Origin: CAZIKB01 sp964539665
GTDB taxonomy: Bacteria > Zhuqueibacterota > Zhuqueibacteria > Oceanimicrobiales > Oceanimicrobiaceae
DNA length: 23,319 nt
Direction of reading: 5' to 3'
Assembly (NCBI GenBank): GCA_964539665.1
Contig: CAZIKB010000107.1
Location: forward strand, 1-23,319
In this document: piece by piece, positions 14,949 to 21,751 of the stretch
How the letters are laid out: each line of letters starts with the position of its first letter
How positions within the stretch are numbered: the first letter of the stretch is position 1
Translations under genes and position numbers: made by a program
The notes under the pieces: generated by a model
What the model was told of the DNA's origin: nothing
Database searches by the model: none
Seen by the model: the letters and a program-made list of their open reading frames with translations, nothing else

Positions 14949-15859
14949 ATGGCCAAACGATGGTAAGGAACTGTTTAAAGAATTCGGCGGTTTTGACAGC
15001 GGTTATGATTTTGCTGGCCGCACATGGAGGGTTTGCCCAGGGTCCGCCCATCAACACCGACACGCCCATCATGCTGGGTCTGCAGGGCCGCGGCATTCGA
15101 ACGTTCGGCAAAATTGTACGCAAAACCACGTTGCGCAACGACGGCGACAAAATCTCAGATCCTGAGAATCGAGAGGTGATGGTCTGGGTTGCTCCAGTGG
15201 CTGTGCCCTACAATCTGTTTAACGATAAATTCCAGGTAGGTGCGATCGTGCCGTTTATGAAGGTGAATTCAAACAGCGGGGACGTTTCCACTTCTGGCCT
15301 TGGCGATATACGTCTGTTCGCGAAGTATTTGCTCTTCCAGTACGACCGTAAGAACAAAACCATTCGCGCGGCCTCCAAAGCCGGGGTCAAGCTGCCAACC
15401 GGCGATGAAAACGAGCAACCGGTGCTGGAAACCGGCTCGACCGATGTTTTCTTTGCCACCGTGGCCGGGTGGATTGAAGGTCGGGTGGGCGTGTACCTGG
15501 AAGCTATTTACAACGTAAACACTTCGAAGAACACGGTGGACTTTGGCAACAGCGTGTCTTATAATTTGGCATTTGGCTACCGTTTGCTGCCGGCAGTATA
15601 CGAGACTTACCCTTCGCCCCAACTAAACGGCTTTCTGGAAATCAACGGAACCACGACCAACAAAAACACGATTAACGGTCAAAAAATAAATGATTCCGGC
15701 GGCACCACGATTTTTCTGTCGCCAGGCCTGCAGTACGTCGGCGGGCGACGCTGGTTGATTGAAGCATCTGTACAAATTCCGATTGTCAACGAGCTTAACG
15801 GCACGCAGTTGGTCACTGATTGGACAGTGTCTTTTGGAACGAGGGTTTTATTGTTTTAG
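14945..15859 (+). CDS. Outer-membrane beta-barrel of the 'transporter'/phenol-degradation MetA-like type
   Basis: The 304-residue protein has a signal peptide (AVLTAVMILLAAHGGFA). A barrel of alternating strands follows, with VMVWVAPVAVPYNLFNDKFQVGAIVPF and SGLGDIRLFAKYLL. These resemble the large, poorly defined family annotated as MetA-pathway-of-phenol-degradation putative transporters. It ends VSFGTRVLLF, with the terminal Phe usual for BAM-assembled barrels. The ATG overlaps the receptor's stop (ATGA), so the two are translationally coupled. GC content is clearly higher than in the upstream mer genes. What crosses the barrel is unknown. Confidence 0.7.
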   Translation: MNGQTMVRNCLKNSAVLTAVMILLAAHGGFAQGPPINTDTPIMLGLQGRGIRTFGKIVRKTTLRNDGDKISDPENREVMVWVAPVAVPYNLFNDKFQVGAIVPFMKVNSNSGDVSTSGLGDIRLFAKYLLFQYDRKNKTIRAASKAGVKLPTGDENEQPVLETGSTDVFFATVAGWIEGRVGVYLEAIYNVNTSKNTVDFGNSVSYNLAFGYRLLPAVYETYPSPQLNGFLEINGTTTNKNTINGQKINDSGGTTIFLSPGLQYVGGRRWLIEASVQIPIVNELNGTQLVTDWTVSFGTRVLLF

Positions 15860-15879
15860 AACAATTGAGAAACCAATTT

Positions 15880-16824
15880 ATGCGAAACCAAAATTTCGGT
15901 CGTTTAAATCTTTTATTAATCATCGCCGCGTTCATGTTTTTTAACTGCTCAAAACAGAGCAGCCTCGAAATTGAGTTTATTACCCAATGGGGCGTCCTGG
16001 GTTCCGAGCCTGGAAAATTTAGTGAGCCTGTTGGAATAGCTCTGGACAAATGGGGAAATGTCTATGTATCCGATTCCGGCAACAATCGCATTCAGAAATT
16101 TACTGCGGATGGAGAATTTCTTGGCGAGTGGGGCCATACCGGTAGTCAAACAGGCGAGCTTGAGCGTCCCATGCATTTAGCTATCGATTCTGACGGTTTA
16201 GTCTATGTTCCAGAGTACGGCAACGACCGGGTACAGGTGTTTAATGATCAGGGACGATTTCAATTTTTGTGGGGCAAATCCGGCAAAGGAGCAGGCGAAC
16301 TGGATGCCCCAGCAGGCGTAAACTTCGATCTAAACAGAAATGTCCTGTTAGCAGATTTTTATAATCACCGTATTCAAATTTTCAATCCCGGGGGGAAGTA
16401 TCTGAGTGAATTCGCGACTGAAGGTCATGAGTTTGGACAATTATATTATCCCACGGATATGGCAGTTGATCAGCAAGGCAACATTCTGGTAGCGGACGCA
16501 TACAACCACCGAATCCAAACATTTAGTCCACGTGGTGAACCACTACAAGCATTCGGGGAAAAAGGTACAGAACTTGGCCAATTTGATGTAGCAAATGCTG
16601 TAACTACTGATCATGAGAGCCGAATATATGTGGTGGACTTCAATAACAATCGCATTCAGATTTTTAGGGACACTGGAGAGTTTCTTTACCAGTTTGGTAC
16701 CGAGGGAAAGAGCGAGGGTCAATTAAAGCATCCAACAGATCTCGCGATCAATAAAAGTGACGAAATCTATATAGTAGATTTTGGCAATAATCGAATCCAA
16801 AAATTCAGAATGGTGGAAGAATGA
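15880..16824 (+). CDS. NHL-repeat lipoprotein (six-bladed propeller)
   Basis: From the ATG at 15880 the protein has 314 residues with a lipoprotein signal (LLLIIAAFMFFNC, lipid Cys23). About six NHL repeats follow, each with PxGIALDxxGNVYVSDSGNNRIQKF-like cores: YVSDSGNNRIQKF, YVPEYGNDRVQVF, LLADFYNHRIQIF, LVADAYNHRIQTF, YVVDFNNNRIQIF and YIVDFGNNRIQKF. Six NHL blades make a propeller that usually binds proteins or other ligands. It starts 20 bp after the barrel gene and is the last plus-strand gene of the operon. It may be a surface or periplasmic scaffold. No metal ligands stand out. Confidence 0.85.
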   Translation: MRNQNFGRLNLLLIIAAFMFFNCSKQSSLEIEFITQWGVLGSEPGKFSEPVGIALDKWGNVYVSDSGNNRIQKFTADGEFLGEWGHTGSQTGELERPMHLAIDSDGLVYVPEYGNDRVQVFNDQGRFQFLWGKSGKGAGELDAPAGVNFDLNRNVLLADFYNHRIQIFNPGGKYLSEFATEGHEFGQLYYPTDMAVDQQGNILVADAYNHRIQTFSPRGEPLQAFGEKGTELGQFDVANAVTTDHESRIYVVDFNNNRIQIFRDTGEFLYQFGTEGKSEGQLKHPTDLAINKSDEIYIVDFGNNRIQKFRMVEE

Positions 16825-17147
16825 AAAACAAAGCAGTGTCGTTTTCACTTTAAAGGACATTACAAACAACAATGAGTAGATCAGCATATAGATTTGATAC
16901 CACGCATAGTTTTCAGCCTCTTTTTTTTCTTTCAATTATCACATTAAACTGTGTTTTCACCGCGTTCACCGGTCATCGCTATTTCAATTAAAGACGGTAA
17001 CTTTGGCAAAAGTCATCATCTTGTCATATTTTATCTTTCAAGCTTGGTCGGCCAAAATCTGCTCGGATAGCTTTTCAGACTCTTCCTCGATCGCAAACCA
17101 TTTATAGAGCGCCGGAATATGTCATGCCACATATTTTTCACTCCTTT
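16825..17147. other. Intergenic junction between the mer operon and the duplicated DUF302 region
   Basis: About 320 bp lie after the NHL gene. The left part is AT-rich without recognisable features. The right part holds a possible minus-strand gene remnant (17038-17117) and the duplicated SHOCT-start sequence. No clear terminator for the mer operon was found. Confidence 0.4.
17038..17117 (-). pseudogene. Possible C-terminal remnant of an unknown gene
   Basis: On the minus strand a frame reads HIPALYKWFAIEEESEKLSEQ and then ILADQA to a stop at 17038-17040. Its acidic, helix-like composition looks like real coding sequence. Its 5' side joins directly to the copied DUF302/SHOCT junction, so the rest of the gene is missing. 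No family can be named from 25 residues. Confidence 0.25.
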
Positions 17148-17375
17148 CTAAAGATTTTCAATTATTTTCTTAAGCTTCGCTTGTACCTGTTTAGCAACAT
17201 CGACGAGCTTTGGATTGTCTACGGCTGCCATAGAAGCAATCGGGTCAACCGCGGAGACTTCGATGCCATAAGAGGTCTCTTGTACATTGATGTTGCAAGG
17301 CAACATTAAGCCAATTTTATCTTCCGCTTGTAAAGCCTGGTAAGCAAACGGAGGATTACAAGCGCCAAATAGCAA
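17118..17375 (-). pseudogene. Truncated duplicate of the DUF302 gene
   Basis: The frame ending at 17148 encodes GACNPPFAYQALQAEDKIGL, then MLPCN to KKIIENL. It is nearly identical to residues from about 57 to the end of the intact DUF302 protein at 20938-21321. The first 55 residues and any proper start codon are missing. Homology continues left of the stop into a ribosome-binding-site-like stretch and the GTGGCATG start of the SHOCT gene (17118-17130), so the copied unit spanned the DUF302-SHOCT junction. On the right the copy breaks at 17375 into an AAATCTCAAATTCTAAAT repeat. Confidence 0.75.
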
Positions 17376-17395
17376 ATCTCAAATTCTAAATATCA
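17371..17395. repeat. CAAATCTCAAATTCTAAAT dispersed repeat
   Basis: This short A-rich motif recurs as variants at 21566-21615 and inverted at about 21673-21700. It sits exactly at the breakpoint of the DUF302 duplicate. Confidence 0.4.
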
Positions 17396-17498
17396 ATACC
17401 TTACATACAACATTTATGAAATACAAGCAGTACAATAAATCTTCTGTTGGCTGATAGTTGATTGCCTTAATACAAAACAGGGATTGCCATCCCTAAAA

Positions 17499-17528
17499 AG
17501 GGAGAGAGCAAAACCACACCCTCTCCCT
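17499..17528 (-). terminator. Rho-independent terminator of the metal-stress gene at 17557
   Basis: AGGGAGAG (17499-17506) pairs with CTCTCCCT (17521-17528). On the minus strand the stem is followed by TTTTTA. A second small hairpin, GGGAT-ATCCC, lies at 17480-17493. Confidence 0.75.
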
Positions 17529-17556
17529 GTTATCAGGATCACTGAGATAACAGCAA

Positions 17557-17943
17557 TTATTCTTGCGACTTCTTGCTGTGGTTCTCATCGTGTTTTTCAC
17601 CGGGCTTGTGGCCTTTACACTCACCGCTGTCATGCTTGGCTTGACACGTTGCCGAGCATTCCGAGTGATTTTCACTTGCCTGGCTGTGGGCTCCCTCGTG
17701 GGACTGACCCGGCTCATGTCCTTTGCATTCGCCTTTAGCATGTTTCTTGGTGCATTCGGTTGAGCCTTCTGCGTGCGGGTGTTTCTCACTTTCCTGGACG
17801 GCAGCGTCCGTCACCGACGCCGTGACTTTTTCTGTCTCGGTATTCGGGTTTTCCTTCGACTTGTTTCCGAGGGCGTAGATCACCGCAATGGTCAGGAACG
17901 CTGCCAGCACGACAACGACTCCAATGGTCAGATTTCTTTTCAT
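17557..17943 (-). CDS. Membrane-anchored His/Cys-rich repeat protein, putative metal binder
   Basis: The 128-residue protein has an N-terminal membrane helix (LTIGVVVVLAAFLTIAVIYAL) and a hydrophilic, probably periplasmic tail. The tail holds two imperfect repeats, TECTKKHAKGECKGHEPGQS-HEG and SECSATCQAKHDSGECKGHK-PGEKHDE, sharing the core GECKGHxPGxxH. The tail contains several Cys and about a dozen His residues, as in soft-metal or zinc/copper sponges. I know no named family with this repeat. A strong AAAGGAGGTG precedes the ATG and a terminator follows, so it is a real gene. Position next to the Spy-like and sensor genes suggests a metal-stress role. Confidence 0.75.
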   Translation of the reverse strand: MKRNLTIGVVVVLAAFLTIAVIYALGNKSKENPNTETEKVTASVTDAAVQESEKHPHAEGSTECTKKHAKGECKGHEPGQSHEGAHSQASENHSECSATCQAKHDSGECKGHKPGEKHDENHSKKSQE

Positions 17944-18029
17944 TCTACTTCACCTCCTTTGTTTATGTTATGATTTTATTTGTGAATAAAAAAACGCTGA
18001 TCGAAGTTCTTGCTTTCTTTATGTGTTTT

Positions 18030-18581
18030 TCATTTCATACCTTTCCCATGCATGTGCATTCCATGCTTTCTTGTTCCCTTTGTCTCCCGATATTTTTTCA
18101 GTTGTTCAAGAGTAAGAATACTTTTAGCATCTAATTTGGCATGGATGTGTGCTTTGTGCATTTTCGTTTGAAGTTCCCCCATCTTTTCAACCTTTGCGTC
18201 AACGGCTTTGACGTCCACTTTATCCTGACTGAGAAGATCATGGAGTTCAATTTGTAGAATCTCGAGATCCGCTTTGGTTCGTATCTTCTGCTTTTCAGTT
18301 TCGTTCTTCAAAGCCTTCAGCTTGGCGACCTGCTCGTCTGAGAACTCCAATTCGTCTTTCATGCCGAGAAAAAACTCGTGTCCTCCATGATGTTCACCTT
18401 CCATCATACCTTGACATTTCATTCCACAACTGTGTTTTTCTCCTTTCATGCCCTTATGCATCATCCCCATTTCGTGTTTACCTTTCATCATTCCTTCCTG
18501 GGCATTTACCGTATTCCCAATAAGAATCACAACGCTCACTATAATTACAGCAAACATCCATAAAACCATTCTTTTTGACAT
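18030..18581 (-). CDS. Spy/CpxP/ZraP-family periplasmic protein with Met/His-rich segment
   Basis: The 183-residue protein has a signal peptide (MFAVIIVSVVILIGNTVNAQ) followed by a segment unusually rich in Met, His, Gly and Lys with two Cys (HSCGMKCQGMMEGEHHGGHE). The helical core then has ELEFSDEQVAKLKALKNE and the LTxxQ-type motif ILTLEQLKKY, and a His/Met tail. Spy-like proteins act as envelope chaperones and ZraP-like ones bind metal. The Met/His-rich parts suggest copper or a similar soft metal. It lies downstream of the sensor gene with a gap of about 300 bp, so it may have its own promoter. Confidence 0.8.
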   Translation of the reverse strand: MSKRMVLWMFAVIIVSVVILIGNTVNAQEGMMKGKHEMGMMHKGMKGEKHSCGMKCQGMMEGEHHGGHEFFLGMKDELEFSDEQVAKLKALKNETEKQKIRTKADLEILQIELHDLLSQDKVDVKAVDAKVEKMGELQTKMHKAHIHAKLDAKSILTLEQLKKYRETKGTRKHGMHMHGKGMK

Positions 18582-18713
18582 TTTTATCTCCTTTTAAATA
18601 TGAAAGTGAAAGTTAAAAATATGAATTAGTTAGTTATTATGATTATTAAGCAAATTTTTGTTTTTTGTGCAAAAAAAATTAAATCATGCACCTAATATAA
18701 CATGCTGAACAAT

Positions 18714-18751
18714 AAATGACCTAATGACAGCGTAGCGAATGACTCAATGAC
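18714..18751. repeat. Four AATGAC direct repeats
   Basis: AATGAC occurs at 18715, 18723, 18738 and 18746, with start spacings of 8, 15 and 8 bp. It lies about 135-170 bp upstream of the Spy-like gene (minus strand), where a regulator array could sit. Chance in AT-rich DNA is not excluded. Confidence 0.3.
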
Positions 18752-18877
18752 ATATTTCCGCCAGAAAAATTCAGCTATGTAAACACAAATAGTTTTTGAA
18801 CTTGCGGCCAGGCCGCGTTAGAAATTATTCAGTCAAAATCCGTAAACATCGATGCCTTTGATTGAAAGTTAACTTTG

Positions 18878-19375
18878 TTAATATTTTCTTTCGTTAATAG
18901 GCGCTAAGCCATTTTGTCCATGATGTGCCTCTTCCATAAGCAGCCTTTCTCGGATAATCGAGAAAAACTTAAACTGCTGTTCAGGCGTGAGGATTTCCTT
19001 TTGACCTAAAAGATGATCAATGACCATCTTTTGTAATTCAGCCTGTAAGGAATCAATCTCCTTCTGAACAGAATCGATTTTTGAACGGTGCGGTGCAGCC
19101 GCTGTTAAGAGTTCAATAAGTTGCTCCTGATTTGTTCTTAGAGCAGTGCGGATTGGGTTGACGTTTAACTGAAATTTTTCCTTCAGAAGTTTCATTTGCT
19201 CTGCTTGCGTATCCGAAAGGGCAAGCTCTCGATGCAGAAAGTCTCTCTGGGCATGTCGATTTTCATGATGGCGTTCTCTATTAGAACAGAGCCTGTGGTA
19301 TCCAATCGTTGCCAGAGCAGCGACATTCACAACGGTCAACAGAGCGATTCCCCAGATAAGTAACTTTCTCTTCAT
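18878..19375 (-). CDS. Periplasmic metal-sensor protein (CnrX/ZraP-like)
   Basis: The 165-residue protein has an N-terminal membrane anchor (LLIWGIALLTVVNVAALATIGY) and a His-rich stretch (RERHHENRHAQRDFLHREL). Long amphipathic helices follow, with LSDTQAEQMKLLKEKF and the LTPEQQ motif. This is the Spy/CnrX/heavy-metal-resistance (Pfam) pattern. In Cupriavidus, CnrX senses Co/Ni and works through the anti-sigma factor CnrY on sigma CnrH. Here the gene overlaps the anti-sigma gene by 4 bp, directly after the ECF sigma gene, which fits the same logic. The inducing metal is unknown. Confidence 0.75.
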   Translation of the reverse strand: MKRKLLIWGIALLTVVNVAALATIGYHRLCSNRERHHENRHAQRDFLHRELALSDTQAEQMKLLKEKFQLNVNPIRTALRTNQEQLIELLTAAAPHRSKIDSVQKEIDSLQAELQKMVIDHLLGQKEILTPEQQFKFFSIIRERLLMEEAHHGQNGLAPINERKY

Positions 19376-19875
19376 TGTTCACCCCCGTTTTCATTGGAGG
19401 CCAAAGTTACATAAACGCCGCCAACCGACTCTGGGGGCAGGTCGCGGAAGCTATCCAAATGAAGTGAATTGAAAAAACGCTCTCGCTCCTGTGCTAAAGA
19501 TCGAACACTGGCGCTTTGAGTATTACTGGATGCAGGAACATTCCCAATATAAATACCAAGAAGAATGCCAGTAACAAGCATCAACAGAACCAAACCCGGT
19601 CGGGCAAGCTGAGCCACATGCTCAAAGAAATCAGAGAAAAGGCGCTTATGCGTTTCATACTCTTTAATCCTTGCAGCAACCCTCGTCCAGAGAAATGGGG
19701 AAGGCTCAATTGTCTTCGCCCGGCTGTTAAGCTTCCAGAGCTCAGTTAGCGTTTCTAATTGTTTTGAGCACGTTGCACAGCTCTTAAGGTGCTGTTTGAT
19801 TTTGTTCTTCTCGTTTTTGGTGAGTTCATCGTCCAAAAACAATAGCAGCTTTCTCTGTATTTGTTTGTGGCTCAT
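19372..19875 (-). CDS. Transmembrane anti-sigma factor with ZAS zinc-binding motif
   Basis: The 167-residue protein has an N-terminal cytoplasmic anti-sigma domain with the HxxxCxxC motif (His29, Cys33, Cys36 in QHLKSCATC), one membrane helix (PGLVLLMLVTGILLGIYIGNV) and a short periplasmic tail. Such proteins hold the neighbouring ECF sigma factor at the membrane until a signal releases it. AGAGGTG lies 7 nt before the ATG. It is coupled to the sensor gene by a 4-bp overlap and has its own ECF-like promoter at 19897-19923. Confidence 0.85.
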   Translation of the reverse strand: MSHKQIQRKLLLFLDDELTKNEKNKIKQHLKSCATCSKQLETLTELWKLNSRAKTIEPSPFLWTRVAARIKEYETHKRLFSDFFEHVAQLARPGLVLLMLVTGILLGIYIGNVPASSNTQSASVRSLAQERERFFNSLHLDSFRDLPPESVGGVYVTLASNENGGEQ

Positions 19876-19896
19876 GGTTATTCACCTCTTTATTTA

Positions 19897-19923
19897 TTAG
19901 ACAAAAATATCTCTGGAAACTTG
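19897..19923 (-). promoter_or_regulatory. ECF-type promoter before the anti-sigma gene
   Basis: On the minus strand CAAGTT (19918-19923, inside CCGCAAGTTT) and GTCTAA (19897-19902) are 15 bp apart. The same arrangement precedes the sigma gene. Confidence 0.6.
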
Positions 19924-19931
19924 CGGTCAAA

Positions 19932-20504
19932 TTAAATTACTTTCAACATTGGCAGCAGTTTCTTTGCCAGGCTCACCTTAGCCCGATGCAAACGAGACTC
20001 CACCGAAGCCACTGAACACTCCATAACTTCGGCAATTTCTTGATAAGAAAGACCTTCATACCGGTGCAGAATAACGGCAACGCGCTGCTGTTTGGGCAAT
20101 GAGTTTATGGCTTGCTGGATTATGCGTTCCTTTTCGCTTTTTTCCAATAAAACATCCGGGATGTTCTCTGGCGACGCTGGTATGTTTTTTGTTTTCTCCT
20201 CTGAACTTTCAAATAAAATATCCAGAGAGAACCAGCGCGCTTGTTTCTTCTTTTGTTGATAATTTAAGCAAAGATTCACCGCGATGCGATACAGCCAGGA
20301 GGAAAGTTTGGATTTAGCTCGAAAACTTTTTATGGATTTGTAAACCTGGAAAAAAACATCCTGGGTGATATCTTCTGCCTCTTGCTGGTTACCTGACATG
20401 TGTAAACAGACCTGAAAGACCATGATGCTGTAAGTTTCAAAAAGTTCCTTGAAAGCGCTTTGATCGCCGGTTTTGATTTTCTTGATGAGTTCTTGTTCTT
20501 GCAA
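19932..20504 (-). CDS. ECF RNA polymerase sigma factor
   Basis: The protein is about 190 residues from a TTG at 20504. Region 2 is visible as DITQDVFFQVYKSIKSF and SKLSSWLYRIAVNLCLNY, and region 4 as LPKQQRVAVILHRYEGLSY with QEIAEVMECSVASVESRLHR. An open frame extends to 20618, but that longer start would lie upstream of the gene's own ECF-like promoter (20549-20575) and adds a Phe-rich stretch foreign to the family. AGAGG 6 nt before the TTG supports the shorter start. The factor is presumably held by the downstream anti-sigma protein and activates the metal-stress genes, including its own. Confidence 0.87.
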   Translation of the reverse strand: MQEQELIKKIKTGDQSAFKELFETYSIMVFQVCLHMSGNQQEAEDITQDVFFQVYKSIKSFRAKSKLSSWLYRIAVNLCLNYQQKKKQARWFSLDILFESSEEKTKNIPASPENIPDVLLEKSEKERIIQQAINSLPKQQRVAVILHRYEGLSYQEIAEVMECSVASVESRLHRAKVSLAKKLLPMLKVI

Positions 20505-20548
20505 CGCAGCCTCTGTGAATAAGAAAAGCTCGAACTTCTTCTGATGTA

Positions 20549-20575
20549 TTAGACAAAGAAATTCAGAAAAACTTG
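20549..20575 (-). promoter_or_regulatory. ECF-type autoregulatory promoter before the sigma gene
   Basis: On the minus strand CAAGTT (20570-20575, inside CCGCAAGTTT) and GTCTAA (20549-20554) are separated by 15 bp, the same as the copy at 19897-19923. GTCTAA-type -10 boxes are typical of ECF sigma factors. Confidence 0.62.
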
Positions 20576-20647
20576 CGGTGAAATTAACAGTGAAAGCAAG
20601 GAATAAAGCTGATGTCAATGGCAGATAACAATTCTAACAAAATTTAT

Positions 20648-20672
20648 GGGATAGCTCCTGGGGAGCCATCCC
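20648..20672 (-). terminator. Probable terminator after the DUF302-SHOCT unit
   Basis: GGGATAGCTCC (20648-20658) pairs with GGAGCCATCCC (20662-20672) with one mismatch and a 3-nt loop. The minus-strand tail is only weakly T-rich (ATAAATTTTG). Confidence 0.55.
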
Positions 20673-20694
20673 GAGTAAGTTGAATCGACTGAAG

Positions 20695-20922
20695 TCAGTC
20701 TTGAAGACGCAGCTTTTTCTCTTCAAATTCCTCGTCGCTGATTTCGCTAAGGGCATAACGCTTTTTAAGAATTTCCATAGCAGTTTCTTGAAGAGAATTT
20801 GTGTCCTGGCTACTGTTTGAGCTGACAAAAGCTTTCACACTCCAGATGATGAGGCCAATAATAGCCAGCCAAAAAATCCAACCGAACCACATGCTGTTCC
20901 AGCCCCACATTTCATGCCACAT
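20695..20922 (-). CDS. SHOCT-domain small membrane protein
   Basis: The 75-residue protein has a Trp/Met-rich start (MWHEMWGWNSMWFGW), a membrane helix (IFWLAIIGLIIWSVKAFV), a Ser/Asn linker and a C-terminal SHOCT domain (ILKKRYALSEISDEEFEEKK). SHOCT is a short C-terminal motif often attached to membrane segments and thought to help oligomerise. This layout is common beside metal-efflux and copper genes. It follows the DUF302 gene by 15 bp with a clear GGAGGA ribosome binding site. Confidence 0.85.
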   Translation of the reverse strand: MWHEMWGWNSMWFGWIFWLAIIGLIIWSVKAFVSSNSSQDTNSLQETAMEILKKRYALSEISDEEFEEKKLRLQD

Positions 20923-20937
20923 GTTCAGTCCTCCTTT

Positions 20938-21321
20938 TTATAGATTTTCTATAACCTTTTTGAGTTTTGCTTGTACCTGGTTAGCCACATCAGCTAACCC
21001 CGGATTTTCCACTGAGGCCATAGAAGCAATCGGATCAACCGCCGATACTTCGATTCCCTCAGAAGTCTCTTGTACAATGACGTTGCAGGGCAACATCAAA
21101 CCAATTTTATCTTCCGCTTGTAAGGCCTGATACGCAAATTGTGGATTGCATGCACCGAGAATCCTGTAGGGTCGGAAATCTACATCCAGTTTCTTTTTCA
21201 AGGTTTCTTTGACGTCGATTTCTGTGAGAATGCCAAAGCCTTCTTTTCGGAGTTCTTCAGTAACCTTAGCAATAGCCTCGTTAAAACTTATGTTTAGAGT
21301 TTTAGTAAAATAGTAAATCAT
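20938..21321 (-). CDS. DUF302-domain protein
   Basis: The 127-residue length is usual for a single DUF302 domain. It shows FNEAIAKVTEELRKEGFGIL, the core ILGACNPQFAYQALQAEDKI, LMLPCNVIVQE, and the end EVSAVDPIASMA. The family's function is unsettled. Members are often found with sulfur, heme or metal-stress genes, and the two conserved Cys (GACNP, LLPCN-type) suggest a metal or redox role. AAGGAG precedes the ATG. It forms a unit with the SHOCT gene, and a truncated copy of the same junction lies at 17118-17375. Confidence 0.85.
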   Translation of the reverse strand: MIYYFTKTLNISFNEAIAKVTEELRKEGFGILTEIDVKETLKKKLDVDFRPYRILGACNPQFAYQALQAEDKIGLMLPCNVIVQETSEGIEVSAVDPIASMASVENPGLADVANQVQAKLKKVIENL

Positions 21322-21565
21322 GATATCTCCTTTTTATAAAATAAAATTCAATTATTTTTTTAAACTGATTTCAAGTAATATGATGCATGAAAAAATAAAT
21401 AGATACAATCTTTTTAACTCTTGAGCATGCAAGATCGATCCGTAATCAATCCATGCGAAGTCGTTAAATGGGTAAATGGAAGGCTCTTAAGCGTGGTGAA
21501 AATTTAAGAGAGCGCACCCGGAACCAATGTTTCAATAACGGTCATAGCGCGGTAAAGCCGCAAAT

Positions 21566-21702
21566 CACAAATTCCAAATGAACAAATCTCAAATAAATAT
21601 AAATGTTCAAAATTCCAAATCGCAAACAGCAGTCAAAGGTATGCTACTAATTATCTGGTTCGGAAGCGGTTTGAAATTTGTTGTTTGTCATTTGGGATTT
21701 CC
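21566..21702. repeat. AAATTCCAAAT repeat pair in inverted orientation
   Basis: Direct variants (ACAAATTCCAAATGAACAAA, AAATCTCAAAT, AAAATTCCAAAT) at 21566-21630 face an inverted copy (AAATTTGTTGTTTGTCATTT, GGGATTT) at 21674-21700. They could form the ends of a small non-coding element. Confidence 0.4.
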
Positions 21703-21725
21703 TAACCTGATGAAACTTTGCTAAA

Positions 21726-21751
21726 AATACAAGGTTTTTCAACCTTGTATT
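21726..21751. other. Perfect 11-bp hairpin
   Basis: AATACAAGGTT (21726-21736) pairs with AACCTTGTATT (21741-21751) across TTTC. No T run follows on either side, so it may be a regulatory structure rather than a terminator. Confidence 0.5.

Noticed and set aside
10142..16824. Copper (CueR) rather than mercury control of the operon
   Set aside because: CueR has two metal-binding Cys near the C terminus. This regulator has the three-Cys mercuric pattern, MerT/MerP partners and a GTAC-N4-GTAC operator. The copper-like receptor site keeps copper possible as a substrate.
18777..18803. Third ECF-type promoter upstream of the Spy-like gene
   Set aside because: CCGCAAGTT is present on the minus strand, but the position for GTCTAA reads TTACAT, so the -10 is not supported.
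20505..20618. N-terminal extension of the ECF sigma factor
   Set aside because: It would start upstream of the gene's own promoter and adds a Phe-rich stretch outside the sigma domains.
21726..21751. Terminator
   Set aside because: The hairpin is perfect, but no T run follows on either strand and no gene ends nearby.
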